Of a DNA stretch of 64,000 bases, positions 52,041 to 61,349 are shown piece after piece; the stretch's first letter is position 1, and each line of letters starts with the position of its first letter. Under the pieces are notes generated by a model, which did not search any database, had not been told where the DNA came from, and saw nothing but the letters and a program-made list of their open reading frames with translations. The DNA comes from Lysinibacillus pakistanensis (lineage in GTDB: Bacteria; Bacillota; Bacilli; Bacillales_A; Planococcaceae): NCBI GenBank assembly GCA_001312325.1, contig BBDJ01000001.1:310001-374000 (forward strand), in the 5' to 3' direction. A program made the translations under genes and the position numbers.

Positions 52041-52212
52041 TCAGGAGTTTTCATCCTTCACCCTTAATATTAAAATGATCGTATTGATAAAAAAAGCCAA
52101 TAACGATGATTAAAATAAATAGATACCAATGGAGTGGCTGTCCGTAAAAATCACCTAGTAAAAATGCCAGCACAGCACTCAATAAAATACCAAACCAAAC
52201 ACCAATCTCCAT
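52041..52212 (-). CDS. Small membrane protein, paralogue B
   Basis: ATG at 52212 behind AGGTGACAGG. Helices MEIGVWFGILLSAVLAFLLG and WYLFILIIVIGFF. As for its neighbour, correcting a 7-T run (near 52100) to six extends the second helix (INTIILILRVKDENS, stop 52041). About a third of the residues are shared with paralogue A, including QPLHWYL/QPYNWYL, so the pair looks like a tandem duplication. Each copy has its own terminator. Confidence 0.6.
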
Positions 52213-52250
52213 TTTCCTGTCACCTCACATGTATTCAATACACATGCAAC

Positions 52251-52386
52251 CTGTATCTTGATTTACCACAAGACTCCCACCTCTATAGGTGTTTGGATAA
52301 TGCGATTTTCTCCTTCTCGGTGGTGTACAACCCCTACTGAATCAAGATAAAGCCCCCAAAAACCCGGATTCAATTACGATGGGGGT
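52251..52386 (-). repeat. Multi-hairpin intergenic repeat, copy 4 (internal deletion)
   Basis: On the minus strand it begins CGTAATTGAATCCGGGTTTTT, i.e. stem I end joined to the outer domain. Then come outer arm CTTTATCTTGATTCAG, hairpin ACACCTATAGAGGTGGGAG, and closing arm TAAATCAAGATACAG. The C-to-G change in one outer arm is matched by a G-to-C change in the other. It lies between small gene B and cwlJ. Confidence 0.78.
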
Positions 52387-52591
52387 AATAAATCTCATGT
52401 TCCCCGAAATAATAGCTATTCTTTTTTTTACCCACTTTGTTAAAAAAAATATCGAACTTTTACCTATTTTTACAGACTACTCGTTATAACTAATATATGC
52501 TTACTAATTTTAAAATGTGATGAACTTTGTCATGAAAATAAACATGTCTACAATGGCTTCATGCATATACTGTCTGCGAGGAGGAATGTAA

Positions 52592-53010
52592 ATAGCTGTT
52601 ATAAAGACCAATGATGCACAAACAGCAATGCTCGCAAGGCTAATGCGAGCCGAGGCAGAAGGTGAAGGAGAATTAGGTATGCTGATGGTTGGCAACGTAG
52701 GCGTCAATCGCGTACGAGGAGATTGCTAGATTTCGGGAATATTCGAACAATTGAACAAATGGTTTTTCAACGTCCAGGAGGTTTCGAGGCGACACAAAAG
52801 GGTTACTTTTATCAACGAGCACGTGATCAAGATATTCGTTTAGCAAAACGAGTGATTCAAGGTGAACGGTTCCATCCTGCAACCCGCTCCCTCTGGTTTT
52901 TTAGACCTGAAGGAGATTGTCCAGCACAATGGTATGGTCAATGGAACACAGGAAGATATAAATCTCATTGCTTTTTCTCACCATCTGAGGAAGACTGTCC
53001 TCAAATCTAA
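52592..53010 (+). CDS. cwlJ: Spore cortex-lytic enzyme CwlJ
   Basis: Cell wall hydrolase of the SleB/CwlJ family that degrades spore cortex peptidoglycan at germination. ~139 residues: the catalytic Glu region LMRAEAEGEGELGML, VGNVGVNRVRGDC, FEATQKGYFYQRARD, and FRPEGDCPAQWY. The expected first codon is ATA (52592), eight bases after GAGGAGG, before AVIKTNDAQ; no ATG is in frame there. One base is missing near 52728, where DCLDFGNIRTIEQM is expected. gerQ follows 21 bases later, as in Bacillus. Confidence 0.88.
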
Positions 53011-53031
53011 AAGAAAGAAGGTTGATAATCG

Positions 53032-53364
53032 ATGATGCCATATTATTGGACACCGACAACGCAACAAATGCCCCCACAAGTAACAATTCCAAGTAGCGGA
53101 CGACCACCTGGACGTGAAGAGTCCTATATTGAAAATATTTTGCGTTTGAATCGTGGTAAGCCTGCTACATTCCATTTCTCTTTTGAGCATGCAGTCGAGG
53201 CAGGGAAAAACACTAAAACTGTGCGTGGTGTGGTAGAAGCTGCTGGTCGAGATCATGTTATTATCCGTGAACTTAAATCGAATCATCGCTTCCTCTTCCC
53301 TATGATTTACTTTGATTTTGCTGAATATGATGAAGAGATGTCCTATTTCAATCAGAATCCATAA
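53032..53364 (+). CDS. gerQ: Spore coat protein GerQ
   Basis: Inner coat protein crosslinked by transglutaminase and needed for CwlJ localisation. 110 residues: a short Pro/Gln-rich N terminus (YYWTPTTQQMPP), then the conserved GerQ domain SYIENILRLNRGKPATFHFSF, GVVEAAGRDHVIIREL, and FPMIYFDFAEYDEEM. AGAAGG precedes the ATG. It forms an operon with cwlJ; the two act together in Ca-dipicolinate germination. Confidence 0.93.
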   Translation: MMPYYWTPTTQQMPPQVTIPSSGRPPGREESYIENILRLNRGKPATFHFSFEHAVEAGKNTKTVRGVVEAAGRDHVIIRELKSNHRFLFPMIYFDFAEYDEEMSYFNQNP

Positions 53365-53416
53365 TTCATTGCTTATGTAGCTAGTAATCGTCAGTTGTTA
53401 TTATTGATACTTATTA

Positions 53417-53453
53417 AAAATGGCATGGTAGGAACATTCCTATCATGCCATTT
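53417..53453. terminator. Terminator between gerQ and the M20 hydrolase gene
   Basis: Long stem AAATGGCATG.TAGGAA with TTCCTA.CATGCCATTT, loop CAT, between two convergent genes. Confidence 0.92.
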
Positions 53454-53455
53454 GA

Positions 53456-54633
53456 CTATTTATTTTTCTGTAAGTATTGTAGAGTTGCTTTTCCTAAAGT
53501 TTTTGCAGCAATTAGCATCGCACGTTCATCAAAATCAAAGCGTGCATGATGATGTGGATATGCTTCTTCCCACTCGGGCTTTTTAGCACCTGTAAAGAAA
53601 AATGTACCTGGCACCTTTTCTAGGTAATAGCCAAAATCTTCACCAATCATAAACGGTGGACATGTTATAACATTTTCTACTCCCGGTACATCATTCGCAA
53701 GCTGTGCAATAAATGCTGTGTCCTCTACATGATTATAAACAGGTGGATAACCTCTTGTATAGCGATAGTTATAGCTTGCCCCAAAAGGTTGGCAAGTTGC
53801 CTTTAATACAGACTCAAGCTCATCCTCCATCTGCTGACGCACCTGCTCATCAAATGTACGGACTGTTCCTGCAAGCACCACTCGGTCAGCAATCACATTG
53901 AAAGGATTTATTGCCTCAAAATGACCAAGCGTTAACACAGCCGATTTTAATGGATCGATTCGACGGGAAATAAGCTGCTGCGCGTTTACAACAAATTGTG
54001 AAGCAAGTACAACTGCATCAATCGAATGATGTGGTTCTGCCCCATGACCACCTTTACCTTGAATCGTAATTTCCACTTTATCAGCCGCAGCCATAATTGC
54101 TCCATCTCTTACCAACAAATCTCCAATTGGTGTGGGTGCCCATAAATGTGTACCGAAAATAACATCTACTCCATCTAGCAGCCATCCTCTATCATAGGCT
54201 TTGCTCCACCTGGGGCAATCTCTTCTGCATGCTGATGAATAAAGACTACACTCCCTGTAATCTCATCTTTAATCGCATTTAGTGCCTTAGCAAGACCTAA
54301 TAATGTTGCTGTATGACCATCATGACCACAGGCATGCATTTTACCATCTATTTTCGATTTATAAGGAATCTCATTTTCTTCTTGGATAGCCAATGCATCG
54401 AAATCAGCTCGTAATGCCACCGTCTTTCCAGGCTTTCCCCCACGTAATGTTGCAACCACACCGCGTTCTCCTACCTGCTCCCGAACATCATACCCTAATG
54501 CACGATGAAAGGCTGCTATATATGCTGGTGTTTCCACCTCCTCAAAGGATAATTCCGGATATTCATGTAAATGTCGACGAATGGCCACCATTTCATCAAA
54601 ATTATGATCTAGTAAAGTAAATAGTTTCTCCAT
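53456..54633 (-). CDS. M20-family amidohydrolase (N-acyl-amino-acid type)
   Basis: Zn/Mn amidohydrolase, ~392 residues, cleaving acyl- or aryl-amino acids. N-terminal IRRHLHEYPELSFEE, ALRADFDALAIQEE, the metal motif MHACGHDGHTA, and HQHAEEIAPGGAKPMIEDG. The dimerisation lid begins KVEITIQGKGGHGAEPHHSIDA. GEDFGYYLEKVPGTFFFTG and HHHARFDFDE close the site. One base is missing near 54178: DGCLDGVDVIFGTHLW is expected across the break. Substrate not deducible; homologues are annotated hippurate or IAA-amino-acid hydrolases. Confidence 0.88.
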
Positions 54634-54784
54634 ATTTTACAAAACCTCACTTTTCTCAAACTCGAACTCTTTTGGTAATAACAGTGTACTATAAATTCTT
54701 ACAAAAACAATAGGAATTAAAATGAAGATTGATAGAATTAATTTTTGAGCTTTCAATAGTTACTATAACTTCCTTAAAGATAAA

Positions 54785-54814
54785 AACCCCTCCACAAAAA
54801 AATGCGAAGGAGTA
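54785..54814 (-). terminator. Terminator of the ywdI-ywdK unit
   Basis: An 11-bp stem allowing G-U pairs (ACTCCTTCGCA with TGTGGAGGGGT) followed by TTTTT on the minus strand. Confidence 0.8.
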
Positions 54815-54856
54815 AAATTATTTAGTTTATAATTGTGAAGTTAATAATTATTGCCT

Positions 54857-55238
54857 TTATCGAGCATGCTTAAGAGCAGATAGGATAATCAGCACCCAGC
54901 CTGCTAAAAATAGGACACCGCCAATTGGGGTAATGGCACCTAATACTTTAATGCCGCTGATGGCTAATATATATAAACTACCTGAAAAGAAAACAATACC
55001 AAGGTTAAAGAAAATACCAGCTAAATTTAATTGCTTTACTTCTCCTAATAATTTAGAGCTCATTAATAGGCCAATAACAAGCAAGCCTGTTGCATGAAAC
55101 ATTTGATATTGTACGGCTGTTTCCCAAATACCACGACCATAATCATCTAAAACGTCCTTTAACGCATGTGCACCAAATGCACCGAATGCCACCGCTAAAA
55201 AGCCATGAAGTGCACCTGTCACGATAAATTTTTTTCAT
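54857..55238 (-). CDS. ywdK: DUF423 membrane protein YwdK
   Basis: ~126 residues, four membrane helices. Conserved N terminus GALHGFLAVAFGAFGAHALKD, then WETAVQYQMFHATGLL and GSLYILAISGIKVLGAITPIGG. Function unknown; widespread inner-membrane family. The start MKKFIVTGALHG at 55238 follows GGGAG. The first four codons are split off by an extra base in the 7-T run at 55229-55235. Confidence 0.88.
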
Positions 55239-55264
55239 GTCATTCTCCCTACCTTTAATAATGA

Positions 55265-55531
55265 TTAAAAGTCAAAAATTGAATCACCATTTGCTCCGTC
55301 TTCTTCTTCAATTTTTGCTGTGTATAAACTTGTTGGCTTTGGCTCTGAAACTAGCATTTGTGGTATATGCTTCGACTGTGCTTTTGATATTCCATCAGGA
55401 GAGTCTAAAACTACATCACATAATGCTCGAATCGCAGTTAAGGCTTCACGAATTTGTTGTTCATTTCCAGCATTCTTCACACCTGATAATTGTTTTTCAA
55501 GTTGTTGAATAACGGCTTGATAAGGAATCAT
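55265..55531 (-). CDS. ywdI: YwdI family protein (DUF5327)
   Basis: 88 residues, soluble. An N-terminal helical pair (YQAVIQQLEKQLSGVK, EQQIREALTAIRALCDVVL) is followed by a disordered, acidic C terminus (KIEEEDGANGDSIFDF). Function unknown. The ATG overlaps the stop of the upstream Cys-rich gene (ATGA), so the two are co-translated. Position near ung and ywdK supports the name. Confidence 0.8.
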   Translation of the reverse strand: MIPYQAVIQQLEKQLSGVKNAGNEQQIREALTAIRALCDVVLDSPDGISKAQSKHIPQMLVSEPKPTSLYTAKIEEEDGANGDSIFDF

Positions 55532-55707
55532 TGCATTCTCCCACTTTCTGCTTTCGGTACGAATTTTAAACAGTCCATACCAGAGGATTGTTTTACGACA
55601 ACGGATGGTATTTGCTTTGTTTTAAAGCCATATGCTGCACATGCACGTGGCGTCTGCGGGTCCCATGTTACTTTAAAATGTTGACATTTGAAACAATTAA
55701 CCTTCAT
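55528..55707 (-). CDS. Small cysteine-rich protein (likely zinc-binding)
   Basis: 59 residues: MKVNCFKCQHFKVTWDPQTP with CxxC, RACAAYGFKTKQIPS, and GMDCLKFVPK. Four Cys spaced as a short zinc ribbon. GTGAGGGG precedes the ATG at 55707. The stop overlaps the ywdI start by four bases. Similar small proteins occur beside ung/ywdI in Bacillus relatives and are uncharacterised. Confidence 0.75.
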   Translation of the reverse strand: MKVNCFKCQHFKVTWDPQTPRACAAYGFKTKQIPSVVVKQSSGMDCLKFVPKAESGRMQ

Positions 55708-55759
55708 CGTTGCCCCTCACTTTCTTCCATTAGTAAATGTATCACGAATCTAATAGTGT

Positions 55760-55981
55760 ATCAATTTCGCCTTGGCGTAATTGTTGCTGTCGCTTCGCTT
55801 TCGCACAGATAAACAATGCGTCCGGATTTTGAATTGTGCCTGCACAATTCATTCCTTTGAAAATCCGTGACATCCGCCGGAGGCTTATCTTCATTCAGGT
55901 TTGGACACCCACATGAAAAGGAACCAAAACAACATTTATTTCACCACTTGAAGAGGTGGGAGTCTGCTGAATGAAGATAAA
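55760..55981 (+). repeat. Multi-hairpin intergenic repeat, copy 3
   Basis: Starts ATCAATTTCGCCTTGGCG, has an extra TTGCTGTCGCTTCGCTTTCG segment not in copies 1 and 2, then CAGATAAACAATG, CGGATTTT, hairpin GAATTGTGC/GCACAATTC and AAAATCCG. Outer arms TTATCTTCATTCAG and CTGAATGAAGATAA enclose CCACTTGAAGAGGTGG. Lies between ung and the Cys-rich gene. Confidence 0.8.
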
Positions 55982-55996
55982 TGATTTGTGCCAATC

Positions 55997-56674
55997 TTAT
56001 CCTAGACACCAATCAATAGGCTGCTCTCCCCATTCTAGTAACTGTGCATTAATTTTAGAATAGGGTTTACTACCAAAAAAGCCTCTATAGGCACTAAGTG
56101 GACTTGGATGAGGTGCCTCTAAAATGACATGTGGTGTTGAATATTTACGGATTAATGGTTTTTTTCCGTTGTGCTGGCTTGCCCCATAATACAAAAATAA
56201 TAGGCTCATTTCTTGCTGCCAATTTATCGATTACAGTATCAGTAAATTGCTCCCACCCTTGTTCTTTATGAGAGTTTGCTTGACCTGCACGCACAGTTAA
56301 AACTGTGTTCAATAGTATGACACCCTGCTGAGCCCATTTCGTTAATGTGCCATGTTGGGGAATCGGACAACCCACATCATCCTGTAATTCTTGCAGCATA
56401 TTACGTAGACTTGGTGGATGTGGAACTCCTGGCTTTACTGAGAAACTCAACCATGTGCTTGATTCGGACCATGATAGGGATCTTGACCTAATATGACGAC
56501 CTTCACATCACAATAAGCTGTTGTAGTAAAGGCATTCATGACATCATTCATAGGTGGATAAATTGTTTGTGTTGAATATTCATGTGCTACAAATTGTCGT
56601 AACTTTTTATAGTATGTTTTTTCCATTTCTTCTGCTAGTATTGCTTGCCAATCATTCGGGAATACTTGTTTCAT
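55997..56674 (-). CDS. ung: Uracil-DNA glycosylase
   Basis: Removes uracil from DNA in base excision repair. ~225 residues: the water-activating loop [20 protein letters not shown], uracil recognition [11 protein letters not shown], and the Leu-intercalation loop [13 protein letters not shown]. One base is missing near 56452 ([11 protein letters not shown] expected) and one extra base is in the 7-T run at 56160-56166 ([12 protein letters not shown]). Starts MKQVFPNDW at 56674, behind AAAGGGG. Monocistronic, followed by repeat copy 3. Confidence 0.94.
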
Positions 56675-56848
56675 CGTCTAAAAGCCCCTTTCTCTTCTTT
56701 CACGGTACAAAAAAAATAATGTTGAATTCAAGTATCAATTCAAACTGACCTTGTAAAAATATAGCACTCTGGCTATTTTTATAGAATCAGAATCAGACTA
56801 TACTAGATGGTAATTTTAATACTCTCAATTATAAAGGAGATCTTTCAC

Positions 56849-57679
56849 ATGACTCTTAAAAAAAACTTTAACGATTGCTGGTTCAGATACTTCAGGTGGC
56901 GCAGGAATGCAAGCCGATTTGAAAACATTTCAGGAACATGGAACATATGGATGGTGGCACTAACGGTAATTGTTACGATGGATCCAAATGGTTGGACACA
57001 TAATGTCACACCATTACCAACAGAGCTTCTGCAAAAACAAATTGATACAGCTCTTTCAACAGGCATTGATGCCATCAAAACAGGGATGCTTTCAACTGAG
57101 GAAATTATTCGGGTTGCAGGAGATGCTATCGCAAAATCGGGTACGTCCAATGTTGTCATTGATCCTGTAATGGTCTGTAAAGGTGAGGATGAGGTATTGA
57201 ACCCTGGCAACACAGACGCCATGATTCAATATCTATTGCCACTAGCTGCCGTCACAACCCCAAATCTATTTGAGGCAGGACAATTAGCTGGAACAGGTAC
57301 ACCAAAAACGATAGAAGAAATGAAAGCAGCAGCTCGTAAAATTCATGAGCTTGGTGCTAAGGCTGTTGTCATAAAAGGTGGAAAAGCGCTAGCAACAGAA
57401 AAAGCAACAGATTTATTCTTTGATGGTGAGAAGTTCTATTTACTAGAATCTGAAAAAGTAGCTTCTACTTATAACCATGGGGCAGGCTGTACATTTGCAG
57501 CCTCAGTAACCGCAAATCTTGCAAATGGTCTTTCAGTGAAAGAAGCAGTTATAGAAGCAAAAGAGTTTGTATCTGCTGCAATTGCTCATGGATGGGCTTT
57601 AAATGATTACGTTGGACCAGTAATGCATGGTGCAAAATCACGTTTTGGTGCGCCTGAAGTAACAGTGACAGAGCTATAA
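56849..57679 (+). CDS. pdxK: Pyridoxine/pyridoxal/pyridoxamine kinase (ThiD-like)
   Basis: Phosphorylates B6 vitamers; B. subtilis PdxK (YwdB) is of the same ThiD-like type. ~276 residues. Corrected N terminus [21 protein letters not shown], then [22 protein letters not shown], and the anion hole/catalytic Asp region in THGAGCTF-like [15 protein letters not shown]. An extra A at 56858-56865 and a missing A near 56953 (TYGMVALTV) cancel each other, so residues ~5-33 are garbled in the raw translation. AAAGGAGA precedes the ATG. Confidence 0.9.
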   Translation: MTLKKNFNDCWFRYFRWRRNASRFENISGTWNIWMVALTVIVTMDPNGWTHNVTPLPTELLQKQIDTALSTGIDAIKTGMLSTEEIIRVAGDAIAKSGTSNVVIDPVMVCKGEDEVLNPGNTDAMIQYLLPLAAVTTPNLFEAGQLAGTGTPKTIEEMKAAARKIHELGAKAVVIKGGKALATEKATDLFFDGEKFYLLESEKVASTYNHGAGCTFAASVTANLANGLSVKEAVIEAKEFVSAAIAHGWALNDYVGPVMHGAKSRFGAPEVTVTEL

Positions 57680-57687
57680 AAATGAAA

Positions 57688-57726
57688 GGGCATCAGATTA
57701 GCATTACTAATCTGATGCCTTTTTTT
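57688..57726. terminator. Terminator between pdxK and the thioesterase gene
   Basis: 13-bp perfect stem GGCATCAGATTAG/CTAATCTGATGCC followed by seven T. It serves both convergent genes. Confidence 0.93.
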
Positions 57727-58277
57727 CACATATAATAGTTTTCCATCATTTCGAGACGATAATCCCATGGGTCATTCATTGAAATAAACTGAGCCAACGC
57801 CTTACTTTCCTTTTTCCGCTCTGCGCGTGCCTTTGCTCGTTCTGCAGCTGTTTCATGTAGCTTTGTCTCCTCTACCGTTTCAGGAATAACGCGAGGCACT
57901 GGTGCAGGCTTATTATTTTCATCTAACGCTACAAATGTTAATAATGCTGTCGCTGCAACCTTCCGTTCGCCCGTTTTTAAATTTTCAGAAATAACCTTTA
58001 CGAAAACCTCCATAGAAGACGTTCCTGTCCATGTTACATAGGATTCAAAATAGACAGAATCCGTTGGGCGAATTGGATGAAGGAAGTCAACCGAATCCGT
58101 AGAGGCTGTTACACAGTCTCTACGACTATGCTTTGCAGCAGAAATGGAGGCCACTTGGTCAATATCACTCATTAAACGACCACCAAATAGAGTATTATGA
58201 TTGTTGACGTCGTTTGGAAACACTCGACTTGTACGCATAACTCTAGATTCTTTACAATATTTATAGCCCTTATTCAC
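57726..58277 (-). CDS. Acyl-CoA thioesterase (hotdog fold, YkhA-like)
   Basis: Hydrolyses acyl-CoA to free acid and CoA. 183 residues with a single hotdog domain: VFPNDVNNHNTLFGGRLMSDID carries the conserved Asn/Asp of this family, followed by TASTDSVDFLHPIRPTDSVYF. The C-terminal 50 residues are a charged helix (ETAAERAKARAERKKESKAL). A GTG start at 58277 lies after GAGGGGG. Related to B. subtilis YkhA. Physiological substrate unknown. Confidence 0.88.
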   Translation of the reverse strand: MNKGYKYCKESRVMRTSRVFPNDVNNHNTLFGGRLMSDIDQVASISAAKHSRRDCVTASTDSVDFLHPIRPTDSVYFESYVTWTGTSSMEVFVKVISENLKTGERKVAATALLTFVALDENNKPAPVPRVIPETVEETKLHETAAERAKARAERKKESKALAQFISMNDPWDYRLEMMENYYM

Positions 58278-58464
58278 AACAATTCCCCCTCAAAACAGGT
58301 TTATTCCTACTATAATGCTCTATTCTTCTAGAAAAATCAATATAATTATTAGAAAATTACAAATTCTTAATAAGGGACTTTTTTGCTCTCAATGTGAAAA
58401 ATGATGGACAAGATACGCTACTTCTTTCTTCACCATATATTAGCTGTATACGGGAGGGAGAAAA

Positions 58465-58746
58465 ATGAAAAAGCATAAACATGATGGAACGAATGAACAA
58501 TCTGGTTTATTAGCTGGAGAAATAACCTCCTCTAAAATTGAAGTAATTGCTTCCATTGTATTAACACTCGGTTATTCATTGTCAACCCTCGCAGATATAT
58601 TAGCATTGCAGGAGGAAGAGGAATTAGCTCAAGAAAATACATCAAGGGCACAGGATCAAAATTTACAGTTTAGGCAAATGTGCAAACAATTACAGAATGT
58701 TAACAATCGCTTAGATTCGATTGAACGAAAGCTTAACAGATATTAA
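58465..58746 (+). CDS. Small hypothetical protein with coiled coil
   Basis: 93 residues. Polar N terminus (MKKHKHDGTNEQSG), a central hydrophobic helix SKIEVIASIVLTLGYSLSTLADIL, then a Glu/Gln-rich helix ending in a likely coiled coil (QMCKQLQNVNNRLDSIERKLNRY). GGGAGGGAG before the ATG and a very strong terminator just after make it a genuine single-gene unit. Not recognised; perhaps membrane-associated. Confidence 0.7.
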   Translation: MKKHKHDGTNEQSGLLAGEITSSKIEVIASIVLTLGYSLSTLADILALQEEEELAQENTSRAQDQNLQFRQMCKQLQNVNNRLDSIERKLNRY

Positions 58747-58777
58747 AGATACATATTTCGAATTCTTCAGCTACTTT

Positions 58778-58822
58778 TAAAAAAGCCGCGATTCTCTATT
58801 AAAATGAGAATCGCGGCTTTTT
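58778..58822 (+). terminator. Strong terminator
   Basis: 16-bp perfect stem AAAAGCCGCGATTCTC/GAGAATCGCGGCTTTT with a T-run, 30 bases after the small hypothetical gene. Confidence 0.95.
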
Positions 58823-59247
58823 TACTATACTATGATAATTAGCTTTCAGTCTTCTTTCCTTTTCAAGTCCATAGCCAGTCCACATTGAAGGAACGTCATC
58901 TATTGTACCAAGATAGAATTCGTTATAGTTCCTAGTAATTTCTCCCTTCAATATATATGGTTATCTATACTCTGTAACAGAAAGAAGCCATGGTTGCAAT
59001 ATCTTATTAGTTGTGAAATCATTTACTATACAAAACGACACATTTTGTACAAAATTGCTTTCACACTCTTATATTGATACATTACTATAATTTTTTTCAA
59101 GAATATTGCTTATGGATGTGTCATAGATTTATAGATATCGGTTTATTTTAACCAAATGATTAATTTATCATCTAAAGGGCATTCAATTTCCCTTTGTGAA
59201 TTTTTTTTACTATACTTAAATTAGAAATAATCGAGAGGAGTGTTAAG
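58823..59247. other. Gap before yojF
   Basis: About 425 AT-rich bases. No gene, repeat or convincing RNA structure was seen; a promoter for yojF-bshB2 must lie near the right end. Confidence 0.5.
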
Positions 59248-59595
59248 ATGCAAGAAGTACATGTAGAGGCGTTGCAAGAATTATTGAATTCTTTCGCCAA
59301 CAAAGACGTTTATATTCATCTTGAGACAACGAACGGTTCTTATGCAGCACACTTTGATGAAAATTTTTAATGCAGGCGCCTTTATTCGCAATGCAAGAAT
59401 TAATTACGAGCTAGCGAAAGTAGTAGATGATTCACCCATCGTGTTGGCTTAAAAATGGCACATGGCTGGGTCTATGCACAAGGCATCACACATTATGAAT
59501 TAGATGATTTAGGCCGTTTATTAATGGCTGGACTAGACTACTCTGGAAAATTGGCGATTGCGCTTGAAATTAGTGAAACGCCATTTTCTTATTAA
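59248..59595 (+). CDS. yojF: YojF family protein (DUF1806)
   Basis: ~116 residues: VYIHLETTNGSYAAHFDE, AFIRNARINYELAKV, and GWVYAQGITHYELDDLGRLLMAGLDYSGKLAIALEISE, all as in B. subtilis YojF. Function unknown, but the gene pairs with bshB2 (yojG). Two local faults: a run near 59360 (after FDEN) and a lost C near 59437, where DSPHRVGLKMAHG is expected. Starts at 59248 after GAGAGGAG; stop 13 bases before bshB2. Confidence 0.85.
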
Positions 59596-59608
59596 GGGGG
59601 ACGACTAT

Positions 59609-60299
59609 TTGAATTTACAACCACAACGTCATATTTTAATTGTTTACCCTCACCCAGATGATGAGGCTTTTTCAGTTGCTGGGACTATCGCCTACTATAC
59701 AAAGAAGATGAATACACCTGTTACATATGCATGTCTAACATTAGGTGAAATGGGGCGTAATTTAGGAAATCCACCTTTTGCTACACGTGAATCCTTACCT
59801 GAAATTCGCCGTAAAGAGCTTATTGCTGCTGCGGAGGCTATGGGTATTCAGGATCTACGTATGCTTGGTTTACGTGATAAAACAATTGAGTTTGAAGACG
59901 ATGAAAAAAATGGTAAAGCTGGTGGAAGATTTAATCGAAGAGTTAACACCTTCGCTCATCATTACGTTCCTTCCTGGCTTTGCTGTGCATCCTGATCATG
60001 AGGCCACTGCTCGTGCAGTAGTTGAGGCTGTTCGTCGTATGCCTAAAGCGGAGCGTCCCCAAGTGTTTGGCTGCGCATTTGCGAATGATACAATTGAGAA
60101 AAATGGAGAGCCTCATGTTGTCTATGATATTCGTGAAATGAAGATGGACAAAGTGAAAGCATTACAGGCACATGCCTCTCAAACCGCTTGGATGATGCAG
60201 GAAACGGAAAAACGCATTGATGACGGGGAGCCAATGAGCGAAAGCTGGCTAAATATTGAAAAATTCTATATTGTAAATCCTGATCATTATGCTAAGTGA
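59609..60299 (+). CDS. bshB2: Bacillithiol biosynthesis deacetylase BshB2
   Basis: LmbE/PIG-L Zn deacetylase that removes acetate from GlcNAc-malate in bacillithiol synthesis, or acts as a bacillithiol-conjugate amidase. ~229 residues. Zn motif YPHPDDEAFSVAGT, CLTLGEMGRN, and the second His in VHPDHEATARAVVEAV. TTG start at 59609 follows AAGGGGG by eight bases. One extra A in the run at 59904-59910 hides EKMVKLVEDLIEELTPSLIITFLPG. Co-transcribed with yojF. Confidence 0.9.
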
Positions 60300-60304
60300 T
60301 TAAA

Positions 60305-60343
60305 CAAAGGTTCTGCTCTCTTTTTGAGAACAGAACCTTTTTG
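60305..60343 (+). terminator. bshB2 terminator
   Basis: Stem AAAGGTTCTG/CAGAACCTTT around CTCTC..GAGAA, followed by TTTTTG. Confidence 0.9.
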
Positions 60344-60354
60344 TTAAGCAACTC

Positions 60355-61093
60355 TTAATTTTTTTCAAAAAAATGAATAATGAAAGTAAATGTAAACACA
60401 ATAATGAGAACAACAAAAAAACATATAATGCGGAACATGAACACCAACAATGCTTACTAGCATTTTCAGCGCAATAATGCCAATGATGATAAAGGCTGTC
60501 GTCTCAAGTTCAGGTATTTTTTTCAATAATGATTAGAAATAGGCCTGCAATTGTTCTCATCATTAAAATACCTAGCATTCCACCGACCAGTAATATCCAT
60601 ATTTGATTGGATATCGCAAATGCAGCAAATATGGCATCAACCGAAAAGGCAATATCCATTAATTCTACTGAGATAACAGTTGCCCAAAACGTCCCAAACA
60701 GTCGAACCATCAAGCCTGTTTTTTTTAACTTCCTTGACACTATCCTCTTCCCCTATTTGTAAGAAATGCGCGACACACAGCCATCCTAAATACAAGGCAC
60801 CTAGTAATTTTATAAACCAAAATTCTACTAAGTATACACCGATGCCTATAAACAGGAATCGAAAAAAAGTAGGCACCCAACATACCATACATTAGCGCTC
60901 GTTTTCGTTGCTTGTTTGGTAAATGCTTTACTAGTACTGCCAATACGAGTGCGTTATCTGCTGATAGTAAACCCTCGATAACAATTAGTGTTGATATTAA
61001 TCCCCAAGACACAGGGTCTTTTAAAACTTCCCTCCACATGTCCCAATCGAAAAATTGAATGTATGTAGATAGAATCCCTTGAATGATTTCCAA
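60355..61093 (-). CDS. TerC-family membrane protein
   Basis: ~245 residues, about seven membrane helices. Family motifs: VIEGLLSADNALVLAVLVKHLP (acidic residues in helix 2), RKRALMYGMLGAYFF, FWFIKLLGALYLGW, and ELMDIAFSVDAIFAAFAIS (second Asp pair). TerC proteins are proposed metal (Mn) exporters acting with secretion systems. Extra bases at 60862, 60719, 60517 and 60415 break it; corrected, the end reads HYMFFVVLIIVFTFTFIIHFFE. The exact stop is uncertain because of runs at 60360-60375. Confidence 0.87.
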
Positions 61094-61264
61094 TTACATA
61101 CCCTCCTACTAGTCCTAAGCTAGTCTAGTATATGCTTGACCATTTTGGTTATGAGGAAAAATTTTTTTGAATATTGGCGGTTACTTGAAGCTCGATAAAC
61201 ATTATTTTTTTCTCGAATACGTTTCATTATTCTTATAAACACAAAATAGACACCGAAAATTTAG

Positions 61265-61279
61265 AATTTACTAAAAATT
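61265..61279 (+). promoter_or_regulatory. CodY-like box upstream of ilvA
   Basis: AATTTACTAAAAATT matches the CodY consensus AATTTTCWGAAAATT at 13 of 15 positions, 71 bases before the ilvA start. ilv genes are classic CodY targets. The region is AT-rich, so chance matches are possible. Confidence 0.55.
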
Positions 61280-61349
61280 AATAGCAAATTTCTAATAAAA
61301 TATGCTATCATAGATAAATGTTTTATACGTAAAACGGAGGATGAACATT

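Noticed and set aside
58823..59247. Possible small RNA or gene in the gap before yojF
   Set aside because: No stable hairpin, promoter-terminator pair or coding frame could be supported by eye.
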